Shown one piece after another: positions 6,555-13,718 of a stretch of 15,084 bases of DNA. A program made the translations under genes and the position numbers. The stretch is taken from assembly GCA_048615375.1 (NCBI GenBank), contig JBMCLJ010000028.1, positions 1-15,084 on the forward strand, in the 5' to 3' direction. Positions within the stretch are counted from its first letter, which is position 1. Every line of letters begins with the position of its first letter. Origin of the DNA: JBMCLJ01 sp048615375. Its GTDB lineage: Bacteria > Patescibacteriota > Dojkabacteria > JAOAGR01. The notes under the pieces are model-generated. The model had not been told where the DNA came from, searched no databases, and was given only the letters and a program-made list of their open reading frames with translations.

Positions 6555-8129
6555 TTAGCGCAACAGGATTAAATAATCCTTATCGGATAGCTTTTCCTGG
6601 AGCTCTTCCGGGAGCTCCTCTGGTGACTTCACTTCAAGAGGCTTCCCATGATTAGCGAACAGTTGATTATAAAAATCTCCACACAATTGCTTATCTTCAT
6701 TAAGAGTATAAAGGGAGCCAAATGATTCCTCTTCTTCAGGTTGAGGGCTGACTGGTGTTACGGAAAGAGGAAGTTCAGGAGATACGGTTAGAGGTGTGGT
6801 GGGCATTGGAGTCACAGGGACTGGAATAACCTGTCTTTGATCATAAAAGGTAAAATCAAGATATCTATCCCAGAAGAGTTGTTTGGCGCTACTATAATCA
6901 CTATACCGACTCTGCCCTGACCACATTAAAGCTATCTGTGGATCTTCAATACTCAAACAACTATTGGAGAGATAATACTGGACAGTTTCTTGTACCGTTT
7001 CGTAACTTCCGCCTCGAGGTGTAACAATGTAATTATTTTGCTCATTACCTTCGACAAGAAGCTGGTTCACATAGCTTCCGAAATTTGGATCCAGAACAAA
7101 AGACCCAAGGGTACTGTTCTGAAGCAGATCGCGTGATTTCAGGACGTAAGAAATATCTGTATCTTTTACGTTATAAAATCGTACGTTGTCAGAAAGAATA
7201 CTCAGCAGTTCATTAGCGAGGCTGATCTGAGAAATTAACCCTGACGATATAATCTTTTCTTTAATAGCTTCAATAACTTGTTGCTGCCTTCTCGCCCGGG
7301 CAAAATCACTTCCCTCTTCATTCGCTGCTTTTCTTGAACGCGCGAATTGCAACGCTGTTTCTCCATCCATTGTCTGCTCACCTTCTTCGAAGGATACGGT
7401 AATATATCCAGAATCTGTGTTATTTGGAAATTGATAGTCAGTAAAGCTGCGCTCAACGTTGACAGTTATTCCACCAATTTTATCAATTACATCTTTAAAG
7501 GCCTGAAAATTAACCATAACACCATAGTGAAGCGGCAAGCCAGTGAGATCTTCTAAAACTCCTCCCAGTGCTTCAAAAGCTGGATTAATCCCTGAGTCAA
7601 TATCTTCGTGTAACGCGACTGCTTCGTGAAATACTGAATTTATTTTAGAAGCTCTTGCTATACCATCAAGCTCATAAGAGACATATAGATCTCTAGGGAA
7701 TGAGATCTGTATCGCCTCGTTCCTTTCATGGTGATAGCTAAAAAGGATTATAGTATCCGTTAAGTATGTAGGGTTATTTGTACGAAAATCAACTCCTGCA
7801 AGTAGTATGTTCGTTCGCCCTTCATGCTGTTGAAGGTTCTTTAATGATTCAGGGTCTTTATTGCCGGCGGTAAGTATTGTAGTAGGGTTCCAAGGGTTCA
7901 CTTGAATACCTGTATCCTGAATTTTTCGTACTTGTGAGTAATATAAACTACCAGCAACTATTCCAAAAATCACGAATAGAATAAGGAAAGCTAATAGTAC
8001 ATGGTGATGAAAAACATATTTCGCGATAATTACCTCCCTGCCAAAAATCCTGATTACTTTGCGTTGTGGTTGCGTGGCCTTGTCTTCTTGTAATGCATTG
8101 TGCGAAGTTTTAGATTGCTTTTGTCTCAT
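6555..8129 (-). CDS. LytR-CpsA-Psr (LCP) family cell-wall protein
   Basis: LCP enzymes transfer undecaprenyl-linked glycopolymers to peptidoglycan or other acceptors outside the membrane. From the ATG at 8129 the protein has 524 residues: a cytoplasmic basic N-terminus, one membrane anchor (about 44-63) and an extracytoplasmic LCP domain (about 105-290). LCP features are NILLAGVD, TDTIIL (124-129), SFPRDLYV with R146, ASKINSVF, and the arginine pair regions FARSR (262-266) and FARARR (276-281), which bind the lipid pyrophosphate. A second globular part follows, then a Pro/Thr/Val-rich linker (about 426-460) ending in four Glu, and a final acidic segment. An in-frame TTG at 8162 would add 11 residues and lies nearer the possible promoter. 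I chose the ATG, although neither start has a Shine-Dalgarno. The family call is firm; the polymer transferred is unknown. Confidence 0.87.
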   Translation of the reverse strand: MRQKQSKTSHNALQEDKATQPQRKVIRIFGREVIIAKYVFHHHVLLAFLILFVIFGIVAGSLYYSQVRKIQDTGIQVNPWNPTTILTAGNKDPESLKNLQQHEGRTNILLAGVDFRTNNPTYLTDTIILFSYHHERNEAIQISFPRDLYVSYELDGIARASKINSVFHEAVALHEDIDSGINPAFEALGGVLEDLTGLPLHYGVMVNFQAFKDVIDKIGGITVNVERSFTDYQFPNNTDSGYITVSFEEGEQTMDGETALQFARSRKAANEEGSDFARARRQQQVIEAIKEKIISSGLISQISLANELLSILSDNVRFYNVKDTDISYVLKSRDLLQNSTLGSFVLDPNFGSYVNQLLVEGNEQNNYIVTPRGGSYETVQETVQYYLSNSCLSIEDPQIALMWSGQSRYSDYSSAKQLFWDRYLDFTFYDQRQVIPVPVTPMPTTPLTVSPELPLSVTPVSPQPEEEESFGSLYTLNEDKQLCGDFYNQLFANHGKPLEVKSPEELPEELQEKLSDKDYLILLR

Positions 8130-8177
8130 AACTGCATGTGAAGTGGTGCAAGCCCCTGCCAAACAACTTTCTTCCAG

Positions 8178-8206
8178 ATGATATCAGATCTCCAGGAGTT
8201 TTGTAA
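8178..8206 (-). promoter_or_regulatory. Possible promoter of the LCP gene
   Basis: On the minus strand, TTACAA (8206-8201) is 17 nt from TATCAT (8183-8178). The -10 matches five of six consensus bases, but the -35 is poor. Transcription from it would start about 42 nt before the ATG at 8129 and about 9 nt before the alternative TTG at 8162. Confidence 0.3.
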
Positions 8207-8291
8207 TAAACCTTTTCCCAAATTATTGTTATCGACATTGCAGCGCTCAAAGCTTCCACAAGGTATCAAGACTTCGTTGACATATCGATCA

Positions 8292-8320
8292 TTGCGAATT
8301 ATCGTCATGAGGCTTATAAT
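8292..8320 (+). promoter_or_regulatory. Promoter of tRNA-Arg
   Basis: TTGCGA (8292-8297) and consensus TATAAT (8315-8320) are separated by 17 nt. The start expected near 8327 gives a short 5' extension before the mature tRNA at 8341. Confidence 0.65.
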
Positions 8321-8340
8321 CCGTAGGATCAGTAATAAAT

Positions 8341-8417
8341 GCGCTCGTAGCTCAATCGGATAGAGCATCTGTCTTCGGAACAGAGGGTTGGGGGTTCGAG
8401 TCCCTCCGAGCGTGCCA
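8341..8417 (+). tRNA. tRNA-Arg (anticodon UCG), CCA encoded
   Basis: The full cloverleaf can be folded by hand. The 7-bp acceptor is GCGCTCG with CGAGCGT (one G-U), and the D-stem is GCTC with GAGC. The anticodon stem is TCTGT with ACAGA, with loop CTTCGGA and anticodon TCG at 8375-8377. The variable loop has 5 nt, and the T-stem GGGGG with CCCTC carries the loop TTCGAGT. The discriminator is G and the CCA end is genomically encoded (8415-8417). It reads arginine CGA and related codons. Nothing resembling a tRNA-adjacent integrase gene is seen. Confidence 0.95.
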
Positions 8418-8573
8418 ATAATCAGGTTAAAATGTAACAGTTAAGCCAGATACTAATTAGTAATCACGTTGATTTTCATTGTGCATTTTACTACAAGTAG
8501 TGAGATGAATGCTTGCATTGGATTATAATTTAAAAAAACCACTAATCTAGTTCGAACTTATTGCTTTTTCGAC

Positions 8574-8579
8574 TATAAT
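8574..8579 (+). promoter_or_regulatory. -10 box (TATAAT) directly before a start codon
   Basis: A consensus TATAAT ends 6 nt before the ATG at 8586, so transcription would begin at or next to the start codon and the mRNA would be leaderless. The -35 position (TTCGAA, 17 nt upstream) is a poor match. Confidence 0.5.
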
Positions 8580-8585
8580 CCAGTA

Positions 8586-9380
8586 ATGAAAAATGAAATA
8601 TCAGTCATCATGTACCCGAAAGAATATTTCGGCGCGATGATATATTGGACTATAAAGATCTCTGAATTACAATCAATTACACTTGAAAACGCTATGCTCG
8701 ATTACTCAGATTTATATGGGAGTTTGACTGAAGAACCATAGGAGAATCGACATAATTCCAGATTATGGAGGTCGTTTATTTCCCGAATTGAAGGAATACG
8801 TGATCCAGCTGCAATCACAGAAATAGTCTATGAGGTTTACTTGGCGCAAGATCATAGTAGTTATGCTGCCAAAATAAAGATTACCGAAGAATTAGAAAAT
8901 ATGGGAGATAAAGTAAGTTGCGGTCCGTTGGTTCTAGCTTATGACGAATATAATCAAGAGAGAGACAGCGTCAGAATCCATTATAATCCAACAAGGGAGG
9001 AACACAGCTGGCTCTCAACTGATAGATTTCCCAGTTTACAACATGCATTTAAGAAGTCACTTGAATATGCCAGTGAAAGCTATCCTGCAACATATTTCAC
9101 GAGCTCAACCTGGCTCAACAATGTACCAGATTTTATAAAGCTATTTCCTGATAGTTTTAATAAACAGATGGAAAATAGAGGTGAAGGAAGTTTTCTAGGA
9201 ATGTGGGGGCAATTTATCAAGTCTAATGGATATGGGAATGAAGAAAGATTAAAAGACTTTATAGCGGAACTAGAAACTGTAAATACTTTCGAGAAAGCAA
9301 TCGAAGCAATTCCTCTTAAAGTATTGGAAGGCGTTGGATTATTAGATGAATTTTATTCAATGTACGCTATAAAAAAATAG
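8586..9380 (+). pseudogene. Unrecognised gene split by an in-frame amber codon
   Basis: From the ATG at 8586, which sits 6 nt behind a TATAAT box, the frame encodes 51 residues and then meets TAG at 8739-8741. The same frame continues without another stop to TAG at 9378-9380, giving 265 codons in total. The sequence on both sides of the stop reads as ordinary soluble protein. It runs LYGSLTEEP before the stop and ENRHNSRLWRSFISRIEG after it. I therefore read it as one gene with a single nonsense change (for example CAG or AAG to TAG), or with a base error in the assembly. I recognise no family. The downstream part has an aromatic-rich middle (HYNPTREEHSW, TYFTSSTWLNNVPDF) and an acidic helical end. 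There is no signal peptide or membrane segment. The 168 nt between the tRNA and this gene hold only this -10 box and a second TATAAT at 8524-8529 with no matching -35. Confidence 0.5.
8841..9380 (+). CDS. Downstream open part of the amber-split gene, possible separate 179-residue protein
   Basis: If the amber codon at 8739 is real and not read through, the remaining frame could be translated from TTG at 8841. GAGG at 8832-8835 lies 5 nt before it and could act as a Shine-Dalgarno. No ATG or GTG is available between the amber codon and this TTG in the frame. The product starts MAQDHSSYAAKIKITEEL and has no motif I recognise. It would be soluble and slightly acidic. This is the alternative reading of the pseudogene entry and not an additional gene. 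Confidence 0.4.
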   Translation: MAQDHSSYAAKIKITEELENMGDKVSCGPLVLAYDEYNQERDSVRIHYNPTREEHSWLSTDRFPSLQHAFKKSLEYASESYPATYFTSSTWLNNVPDFIKLFPDSFNKQMENRGEGSFLGMWGQFIKSNGYGNEERLKDFIAELETVNTFEKAIEAIPLKVLEGVGLLDEFYSMYAIKK

Positions 9381-9513
9381 TGCATTGCACGGTAGGGTAT
9401 GCAGCTCATTTAATAGAGTATTCAAGACAAAACGCCTCATCCATGAAGTGTTAAAGAAAACTCTGTGTCATTCTGTATATTTTGCTCTCTCACATCATTA
9501 TTAATATTGTACA

Positions 9514-10140
9514 CTATAAAATCGTTTTTAACTCTCCCTTCAAATACTCTTTCACCTGATCCCAGCCTATATCTTCAAGCAAATTAGGTTCAGGCGAAGC
9601 GTCCGCGTCTTCAAAGTAAGAAAGAGCCTTAAGGTAATGATACAGATTTGCTTGTGGGTATTTTACCTTGAATTCTTGTACGATCCTTTGTAATCCTTCA
9701 TATTTCTGAGCAATACAATATAAATCATAAAAGTCTTTTTTTTGACTCCTGTCAGCGATTGCTGTTATCTTCATTAATCCGATATCTAACGGCGAAGCGA
9801 GATCAACAGCATAATTTTCAAGTTCTACGAATGTTTGAAGAACCTCATAAGGATAATAAAAAAAGCTAACTTGACAATTGTTGTAATAAAACTTCACAGT
9901 ACCGGTAGACGTTTCTGTGTTCTCAACTCCCATTCGAGCAAATTGCGCCAGCAACTCAGCAGGATCAAAAGCTTTCTGGCTGAAAAAGTCCAGGTCGTAA
10001 GAAATTCGATGGTCATACTGGAGCGCAAGAGCTGTTCCTCCTGCAAGATAAAAACCATATTCCTGCAAGATCCTGGAATACTTCCGGTTTATTTCATCCA
10101 GTGCGTCTTTTGTGTTTTGCGGTAATGATCTGAAAGACAT
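9514..10140 (-). CDS. AbiEii/AbiGii-type nucleotidyltransferase toxin
   Basis: This 208-residue protein has the AbiEii family pattern. The nucleotidyltransferase loop FYLAGGTALAL (30-40) is followed by RISYDLDFFS with the metal-binding D49 and D51. The later motif is KITAIADRSQKKDFYDLY (124-141), with K124, D130, K134, D136 and D139. Such toxins transfer nucleotides (to tRNA in the MenT relatives) and block growth when not neutralised. The start at 10140 is supported by AAGGAG (10153-10148) with 7-nt spacing. The gene overlaps the end of the upstream antitoxin gene by 52 nt on the same strand. The 133 nt between its stop and the end of the amber-split gene show no clear terminator. All key residues are intact, so it is probably functional. 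The target is not known from sequence. Confidence 0.85.
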   Translation of the reverse strand: MSFRSLPQNTKDALDEINRKYSRILQEYGFYLAGGTALALQYDHRISYDLDFFSQKAFDPAELLAQFARMGVENTETSTGTVKFYYNNCQVSFFYYPYEVLQTFVELENYAVDLASPLDIGLMKITAIADRSQKKDFYDLYCIAQKYEGLQRIVQEFKVKYPQANLYHYLKALSYFEDADASPEPNLLEDIGWDQVKEYLKGELKTIL

Positions 10141-10388
10141 ATGATTTCTCCTTGAATATCAAGTATATTTTTCCAGAAATGCGCGGTTTTTTCACTAATG
10201 AGTCGAGTAGTACACACGCATTGCTCAATTTGTTCTATGGTATACGCTTCCAGTAGCCAACGAACATCCTCCAGAGTTCCTGATTCGAGTATCCGGGCAA
10301 TTATGAAATTCAGGTGCTTATCTCTATCGAGCGAAACAAGGTCAACATCCCAAAAAAGAGCCTGGTTTTGTAATGGCGAACTGCTCAT
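10089..10388 (-). CDS. Putative antitoxin of the AbiE-like pair (DUF6922-like)
   Basis: This 99-residue protein starts MSSSPLQNQALFWDVD. Its pattern matches small proteins found just upstream of AbiEii-like toxins: FWDVD near the start, LDRDKHLNFIIARILESG in the middle, EDVRWLLEAY, then LISEKTAHFWKNIL. I place it in that antitoxin family from memory of this pattern. I chose the ATG at 10388 because the pattern begins there and a TATACT box ends 8 nt before it. An in-frame ATG at 10535 would give 148 residues, but it overlaps the divergent kinase gene and adds a Cys-rich segment with no family resemblance. Its 3' end overlaps the toxin gene by 52 nt, so the two are likely translated in a coordinated way. 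Confidence 0.72.
   Translation of the reverse strand: MSSSPLQNQALFWDVDLVSLDRDKHLNFIIARILESGTLEDVRWLLEAYTIEQIEQCVCTTRLISEKTAHFWKNILDIQGEIICLSDHYRKTQKTHWMK
10148..10153 (-). promoter_or_regulatory. Shine-Dalgarno AAGGAG that fixes the toxin start
   Basis: On the minus strand AAGGAG is 7 nt before the ATG at 10140. It lies inside the antitoxin coding region and supports the 52-nt gene overlap. Confidence 0.7.
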
Positions 10389-10396
10389 CTCATTCA

Positions 10397-10402
10397 AGTA
10401 TA
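10397..10402 (-). promoter_or_regulatory. -10 box (TATACT) before the antitoxin start
   Basis: TATACT on the minus strand ends 8 nt before the ATG at 10388, giving a nearly leaderless mRNA. The -35 position (TCGTTC at 17-nt spacing) is weak. Confidence 0.4.
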
Positions 10403-10526
10403 ACACTTCCAGAAAGCAAGAACGACTCTCATTAAATTCTTCACACCAATGGTAATACTCATCACAAACAACACGAAACACTTCCCCACATCCCAAACCT
10501 AAAATGGTAAACTTGCTACAATAACT

Positions 10527-11489
10527 ATGCTTCAAATAAAAGAACTTATCAACGAGTACCGCTCAGGTCATTTTATCGAAGAGGTGGAGATTTTTGTTGG
10601 TTCGAGGTTAGTAACTCTACTTGAACAAACCTTCAATATTTCTGGTGCTAATAGCGTTAAACTTTTCCCCACTCAAGGCTCGGTTTCGCTGATTTTTGAA
10701 ACTCAGCTCCCAACAGGCGAAGCCGTAATCCGCTTTATCGAACGGGAAGAACTGTACTGGAATGATGTAGTAGGAATGACTACAGCAAATAAAGCAGGTG
10801 TTGCAGTTCCTAAATTACTCCATCATCAATCTATAAGTGATACTTTGTTTATGATGGTTGTAGAAAAAATAAACCTCCCTACACTTCAAAGTCATATCGA
10901 AAACAATAAGCATGATACTCAGTGGGCGAGCGTACTCGCTCTAAATATCACAAAACTCCATAAAATGAAGAAAGAAGGCTTTGGTGGATTTCGTTACGGC
11001 ACATTTGAATCAACAGGCACAAGAGAATACCAGAGAGACAATATATTGGAACATAGGTTAAGTAAGGGTAACCAAGAGTATGTTATCGCCAATCAACTAC
11101 TAACGGGCGAACAGGTGAAATTAATTGTAAAACGCGTCCAAAACCTGACATTTGATACTCTGAATTCATTCACTCATGGAGACTTTTATACCGGGAATGT
11201 CTTTTATGATTCGGCTAAGAACCACACAGTTATATTTGACTTTGCGAGCGCACTTAATGACCCACTGTTTGACCTTGCACGTTTAAGCAGTGATCTGCAT
11301 GCCAAAGGGCATGACGAACTATGGAACAAGTTTGTCGAGGAGTATGACCACATAATCCCAATTAACCAGGATAGGCTACGAACAATGCAAGCAGTAGTAC
11401 TTCTAAAGAAGATGATTAATGCACATAAACGAGAGAATTACGAAAGTGCGGAAAGGTTACGAGAAGTGATTGCAGGTACTCTTGCTTAG
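10527..11489 (+). CDS. APH-fold (aminoglycoside phosphotransferase-like) kinase
   Basis: This 320-residue protein has a small N-terminal lobe (about 1-115) and the APH catalytic core in the C-terminal lobe. The catalytic loop is HGDFYTGNV with D219 as base and N224 as metal ligand. The metal-binding strand is VIFDFASAL with D238, followed by DPLFDLARLSSD. The FDFA replaces the more common IDFE or IDWE but keeps the Asp. Members phosphorylate small molecules (antibiotics, choline, homoserine, sugars) or act as fructosamine kinases; nothing here selects one. No SD is present, and TACAAT (10517-10522) ends 4 nt before the ATG. It is divergent from the toxin-antitoxin pair and convergent with the small TrmB-like ORF. 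Resistance should not be assumed. Confidence 0.8.
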   Translation: MLQIKELINEYRSGHFIEEVEIFVGSRLVTLLEQTFNISGANSVKLFPTQGSVSLIFETQLPTGEAVIRFIEREELYWNDVVGMTTANKAGVAVPKLLHHQSISDTLFMMVVEKINLPTLQSHIENNKHDTQWASVLALNITKLHKMKKEGFGGFRYGTFESTGTREYQRDNILEHRLSKGNQEYVIANQLLTGEQVKLIVKRVQNLTFDTLNSFTHGDFYTGNVFYDSAKNHTVIFDFASALNDPLFDLARLSSDLHAKGHDELWNKFVEEYDHIIPINQDRLRTMQAVVLLKKMINAHKRENYESAERLREVIAGTLA

Positions 11490-11567
11490 GTAACTGATTG
11501 GTACCCGCTACCTGATTTACCATGACCACCAATACCAATAATGCAAATCCTTCTGCAACCATCGCCC

Positions 11568-11593
11568 ATTGACACATTGTCAATTCTCAATTG
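11568..11593 (+). terminator. Two overlapping palindromes between convergent genes
   Basis: ATTGACA (11568-11574), loop CAT and TGTCAAT (11578-11584) form a perfect 7-bp hairpin. CAATT (11581-11585), loop CTC and AATTG (11589-11593) form a second one using some of the same bases. They lie between the ends of the APH-like gene and the small TrmB-like ORF. AT-rich stems without a long T-run make termination uncertain, and a protein-binding palindrome is possible. Confidence 0.35.
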
Positions 11594-11611
11594 ATAATTC
11601 ACCCTAGACTC

Positions 11612-11851
11612 TCACTCCTCAGCACGTTCCCATAATAATTCAAATAATTGCCGGTGAAAATGATATAATTCGTAGTTTTCTACAATAACACCTACTACTT
11701 CGTCTTTAACATCTATCATCGCTACCTTGTTTTCATACATGTATATTTCTGAAGTAAACGAAACATGTTTCGGCAATATTCGTGTTTCCCGTAAATTTCC
11801 TGGATCCCGCTCCTTGAGTACACGCCCTTCTTCATTATCAATAACCAACAC
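11612..11851 (-). CDS. Stand-alone TrmB C-terminal-like small protein or gene remnant
   Basis: This 79-residue ORF starts at GTG. Its second half, YENKVAMIDVKDEVVGVIVENYELYHFHRQLFELLWE (residues 39-75), resembles the end of TrmB-type regulators of Patescibacteria. In those, a PLD-like effector domain closes with a strand-turn-strand and a helix ending in FELLWE. TrmB proteins are usually near 250 residues, and the N-terminal winged helix is absent here. The frame upstream of the GTG meets TGA after ten codons, so it is not simply cut by a wrong start. A good minus-strand promoter (11900-11872) precedes it, which argues that it may be expressed. It is either a relic of a regulator or a small derived protein. 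Confidence 0.5.
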   Translation of the reverse strand: MLVIDNEEGRVLKERDPGNLRETRILPKHVSFTSEIYMYENKVAMIDVKDEVVGVIVENYELYHFHRQLFELLWERAEE

Positions 11852-11866
11852 TCTCTTGTTGTATAT

Positions 11867-11896
11867 TTGTAATAATACTAATCATACACTTATAAT
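11867..11896 (+). promoter_or_regulatory. Candidate promoter of ddl
   Basis: TTGTAA (11867-11872) and consensus TATAAT (11891-11896) are 18 nt apart. The start near 11903 gives a leader of about 27 nt to the ATG at 11930, without a Shine-Dalgarno. It overlaps the divergent promoter of the TrmB-like ORF, so the two could compete. Confidence 0.5.
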
Positions 11897-11900
11897 GCAA
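11872..11900 (-). promoter_or_regulatory. Candidate promoter of the small TrmB-like ORF
   Basis: On the minus strand TTGCAT (11900-11895) and TATTAT (11877-11872) are 17 nt apart. The GTG start at 11851 lies 20 nt beyond the -10. Confidence 0.45.
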
Positions 11901-11929
11901 AGCATCGTATATACACAAATAACACAATT

Positions 11930-13018
11930 ATGGATACGCACACTAACAAAATAAACATACTGCTTTTATGTGGTGGTAAGAGTGGAGAGCATGAAGTCTC
12001 ACTCCTGTCTACCAACTCTGTATACCAGGCTCTGGATAAAGCAAGGTACAATATAACTCTGGTAGGTATCGATAAGCAGGGCATATGGAGGACTGGAGAT
12101 CCGGATACAATGTTTATGAACGCTTCAGATCCAAAAAACATTACCCTGGCTACTGAAAGCAATGACCTTAAAGAACTCACACTTAAGCCTGGCGAACCTT
12201 TGCCAGGCAGTATTGACGTTGTTCTTCCCATACTGCACGGAACCTATGGCGAGGATGGCGCAATGCAAGGATTCCTGGAATTGCTTGATGTCGCGTATGT
12301 TGGACCAGGAGTATTAGGTTCCGCGGTCGGCATGGATAAAGATGTCATGAAGCGACTACTCATGCAAGCAGGTATCCCGGTATGTAAATATATCAATGTA
12401 CGCGAGCATAAGTTAAGCAAACATACAATTAAAGAACTTGAAGAAACTTTAGATTACCCTATGTTTGTGAAACCCGCGAACCTTGGTTCTTCCGTCGGGG
12501 TTTCCAAGGCTAAAAATGTAGAAGAACTACACGATGCTGTACAGCACGCGTTTCAATATGACACCAAAGTGGTCATCGAGGAGTTCATACCTTGCAGAGA
12601 GCTGGAAGTGGCGGTATTGGGGACACATATCCATCACGAAGCATCCATTGTCGGGGAAGTCAAACCGAGCCACGAATTTTATTCATACGAGTCCAAATAT
12701 ATTGATGAAAAAGGAGCCGAAACTATCATTCCTGCGGATATCCCTGAGGACGTGAGTAATGAAGTGCGCAGGCAGGCTCTTGAAGCATTTAAAGTACTGG
12801 AATGTTACGGTATGTCAAGAGTAGACTTCTTTTATTCCGACTCAGGCAAGGTATATCTCAATGAAATAAATACTATTCCCGGGTTTACCAGCATCAGTAT
12901 GTACCCCAAGCTCTGGGAAGCAAGTGGCCTCCCCTACTCTCAACTTCTTGACAGGCTGATAGATCTGGCACTCCAAAGACAGGATACAAAAGCAAAATTA
13001 CTACGTGAATTCGAATAA
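11930..13018 (+). CDS. ddl: D-alanine-D-alanine ligase
   Basis: Ddl is a cytoplasmic ATP-grasp enzyme that joins two D-Ala for the peptidoglycan stem peptide. The 362 residues are the normal length. The N-terminal GGKSGEHEVS carries the substrate-binding Glu20. HGTYGEDGAMQG begins at 103, GSAVGMDK at 130 and the ATP loop KPANLGSSVGVSK at 181. EEFI is at 217, the omega-loop YSYESKY at 251-257, and the C-terminal metal site VYLNEINTIPGFTSISMYPKLW follows. The Tyr of ESKY (257) is the residue typical of D-Ala-D-Ala rather than D-Ala-D-Lac ligases. All catalytic motifs are intact. It agrees with a peptidoglycan wall and with the LCP protein nearby. No other mur gene is linked, so it is probably transcribed alone. 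Confidence 0.96.
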   Translation: MDTHTNKINILLLCGGKSGEHEVSLLSTNSVYQALDKARYNITLVGIDKQGIWRTGDPDTMFMNASDPKNITLATESNDLKELTLKPGEPLPGSIDVVLPILHGTYGEDGAMQGFLELLDVAYVGPGVLGSAVGMDKDVMKRLLMQAGIPVCKYINVREHKLSKHTIKELEETLDYPMFVKPANLGSSVGVSKAKNVEELHDAVQHAFQYDTKVVIEEFIPCRELEVAVLGTHIHHEASIVGEVKPSHEFYSYESKYIDEKGAETIIPADIPEDVSNEVRRQALEAFKVLECYGMSRVDFFYSDSGKVYLNEINTIPGFTSISMYPKLWEASGLPYSQLLDRLIDLALQRQDTKAKLLREFE

Positions 13019-13116
13019 ACAATTCAGTAATAATCGCCTTATGACAACGACTCTGTGTAGAACACGTTATTACACAGGCATCAAATCTCCGTGCATTTTT
13101 TCCTTACAAACTATGC

Positions 13117-13122
13117 TACAAT
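13117..13122 (+). promoter_or_regulatory. -10 box (TACAAT) directly before the thioredoxin-like gene
   Basis: TACAAT ends 6 nt before the GTG at 13129, the same spacing as at 8574-8586. A leaderless mRNA is likely. No convincing -35 is seen. The 110 nt between ddl and this gene hold nothing else I can name. Confidence 0.45.
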
Positions 13123-13128
13123 CAAGGT

Positions 13129-13710
13129 GTGGATGAAAAGTCAACAAAGAAACCCTTCCCGGTTTTACCGGTGGTTATAGTTGCTATAGTTGCTGTTATT
13201 GCTGTAGCTGGAGCATTTCTTGTACTCGCGAATAATAACGATGACCAGAATGATACTGATAACACAGCACGTACTGAAGAAACCACTACACCGACTCCTA
13301 CAAGCTCAGAATCTTCCACGGAAAGTACCACACAGGCTCCACAACCGACTACTACCGAAGGTGACTCACCCGCTCCACAAGCGGGGCTCTATATTGAGCA
13401 CACACCTCAAGTACTTTCAGAACACGAGAATAAGAAAACAGTGTACTTTTTTCACGCTTCATGGTGTCCTTCATGCCAGGCGCTCAACCGGGATATTGAA
13501 AATAATGTAACGAACATCCCCGCTGACACAGTAATAATAAAAGTTGACTATGATTCATCAAGTGGCGCTACCCAAGAAGAACTTGACTTAAAATCAAAAC
13601 ATAACGTCAGTTCTCAACATACCCTGGTCCAAGTTAATTCACAAGGGAATGAGATCAAAACCTGGAGCAGTAGCTTTACACTGGATGATGTACTTAAAGA
13701 GCTTCAGTAA
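13129..13710 (+). CDS. Membrane-anchored thioredoxin-like protein (WCPSC)
   Basis: This 193-residue protein has a short basic N-terminus, one membrane segment (about 11-34) and an Asp/Asn- and Thr/Ser/Pro-rich linker (about 36-84). A thioredoxin-like domain with WCPSC (C113 and C116) lies outside the membrane. At the position of the usual cis-Pro before the substrate strand it has His164 (QHTLVQV). I have an impression that a QHT variant occurs in some bacterial thioredoxin-like proteins linked to CcdA. It probably receives electrons from the CcdA protein encoded 8 nt downstream and reduces, or helps exchange, disulfides in exported proteins. I chose the GTG start because TACAAT lies 6 nt upstream and the membrane segment is then complete. 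Confidence 0.85.
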   Translation: MDEKSTKKPFPVLPVVIVAIVAVIAVAGAFLVLANNNDDQNDTDNTARTEETTTPTPTSSESSTESTTQAPQPTTTEGDSPAPQAGLYIEHTPQVLSEHENKKTVYFFHASWCPSCQALNRDIENNVTNIPADTVIIKVDYDSSSGATQEELDLKSKHNVSSQHTLVQVNSQGNEIKTWSSSFTLDDVLKELQ

Positions 13711-13718
13711 AACCGCGT

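Noticed and set aside
6565..6580. AGGATT/AATCCT 6-bp inverted repeat between the convergent DHH-like and LCP genes
   Set aside because: It lies within the LCP coding end, lacks a T-run, and is too weak to call a terminator.
6555..8162. TTG start adding 11 residues to the LCP protein
   Set aside because: An ATG is available at 8129 and the extra residues add no family feature, although the TTG is closer to the weak promoter and cannot be fully excluded.
8277..8282. TTGACA before the tRNA as its -35
   Set aside because: It is 32 nt from the TATAAT at 8315, too far; TTGCGA at 8292 has the correct 17-nt spacing.
8739..8741. Amber codon as evidence for an alternative genetic code
   Set aside because: TAG also ends this same gene (9378-9380) and other genes, TGA ends the E1-like gene, and no suppressor tRNA is in the window.
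10089..10535. Long 148-residue form of the antitoxin
   Set aside because: Its start overlaps the divergent kinase gene at 10527, and the first 49 residues do not fit the family pattern, while a -10 box sits before the ATG at 10388.
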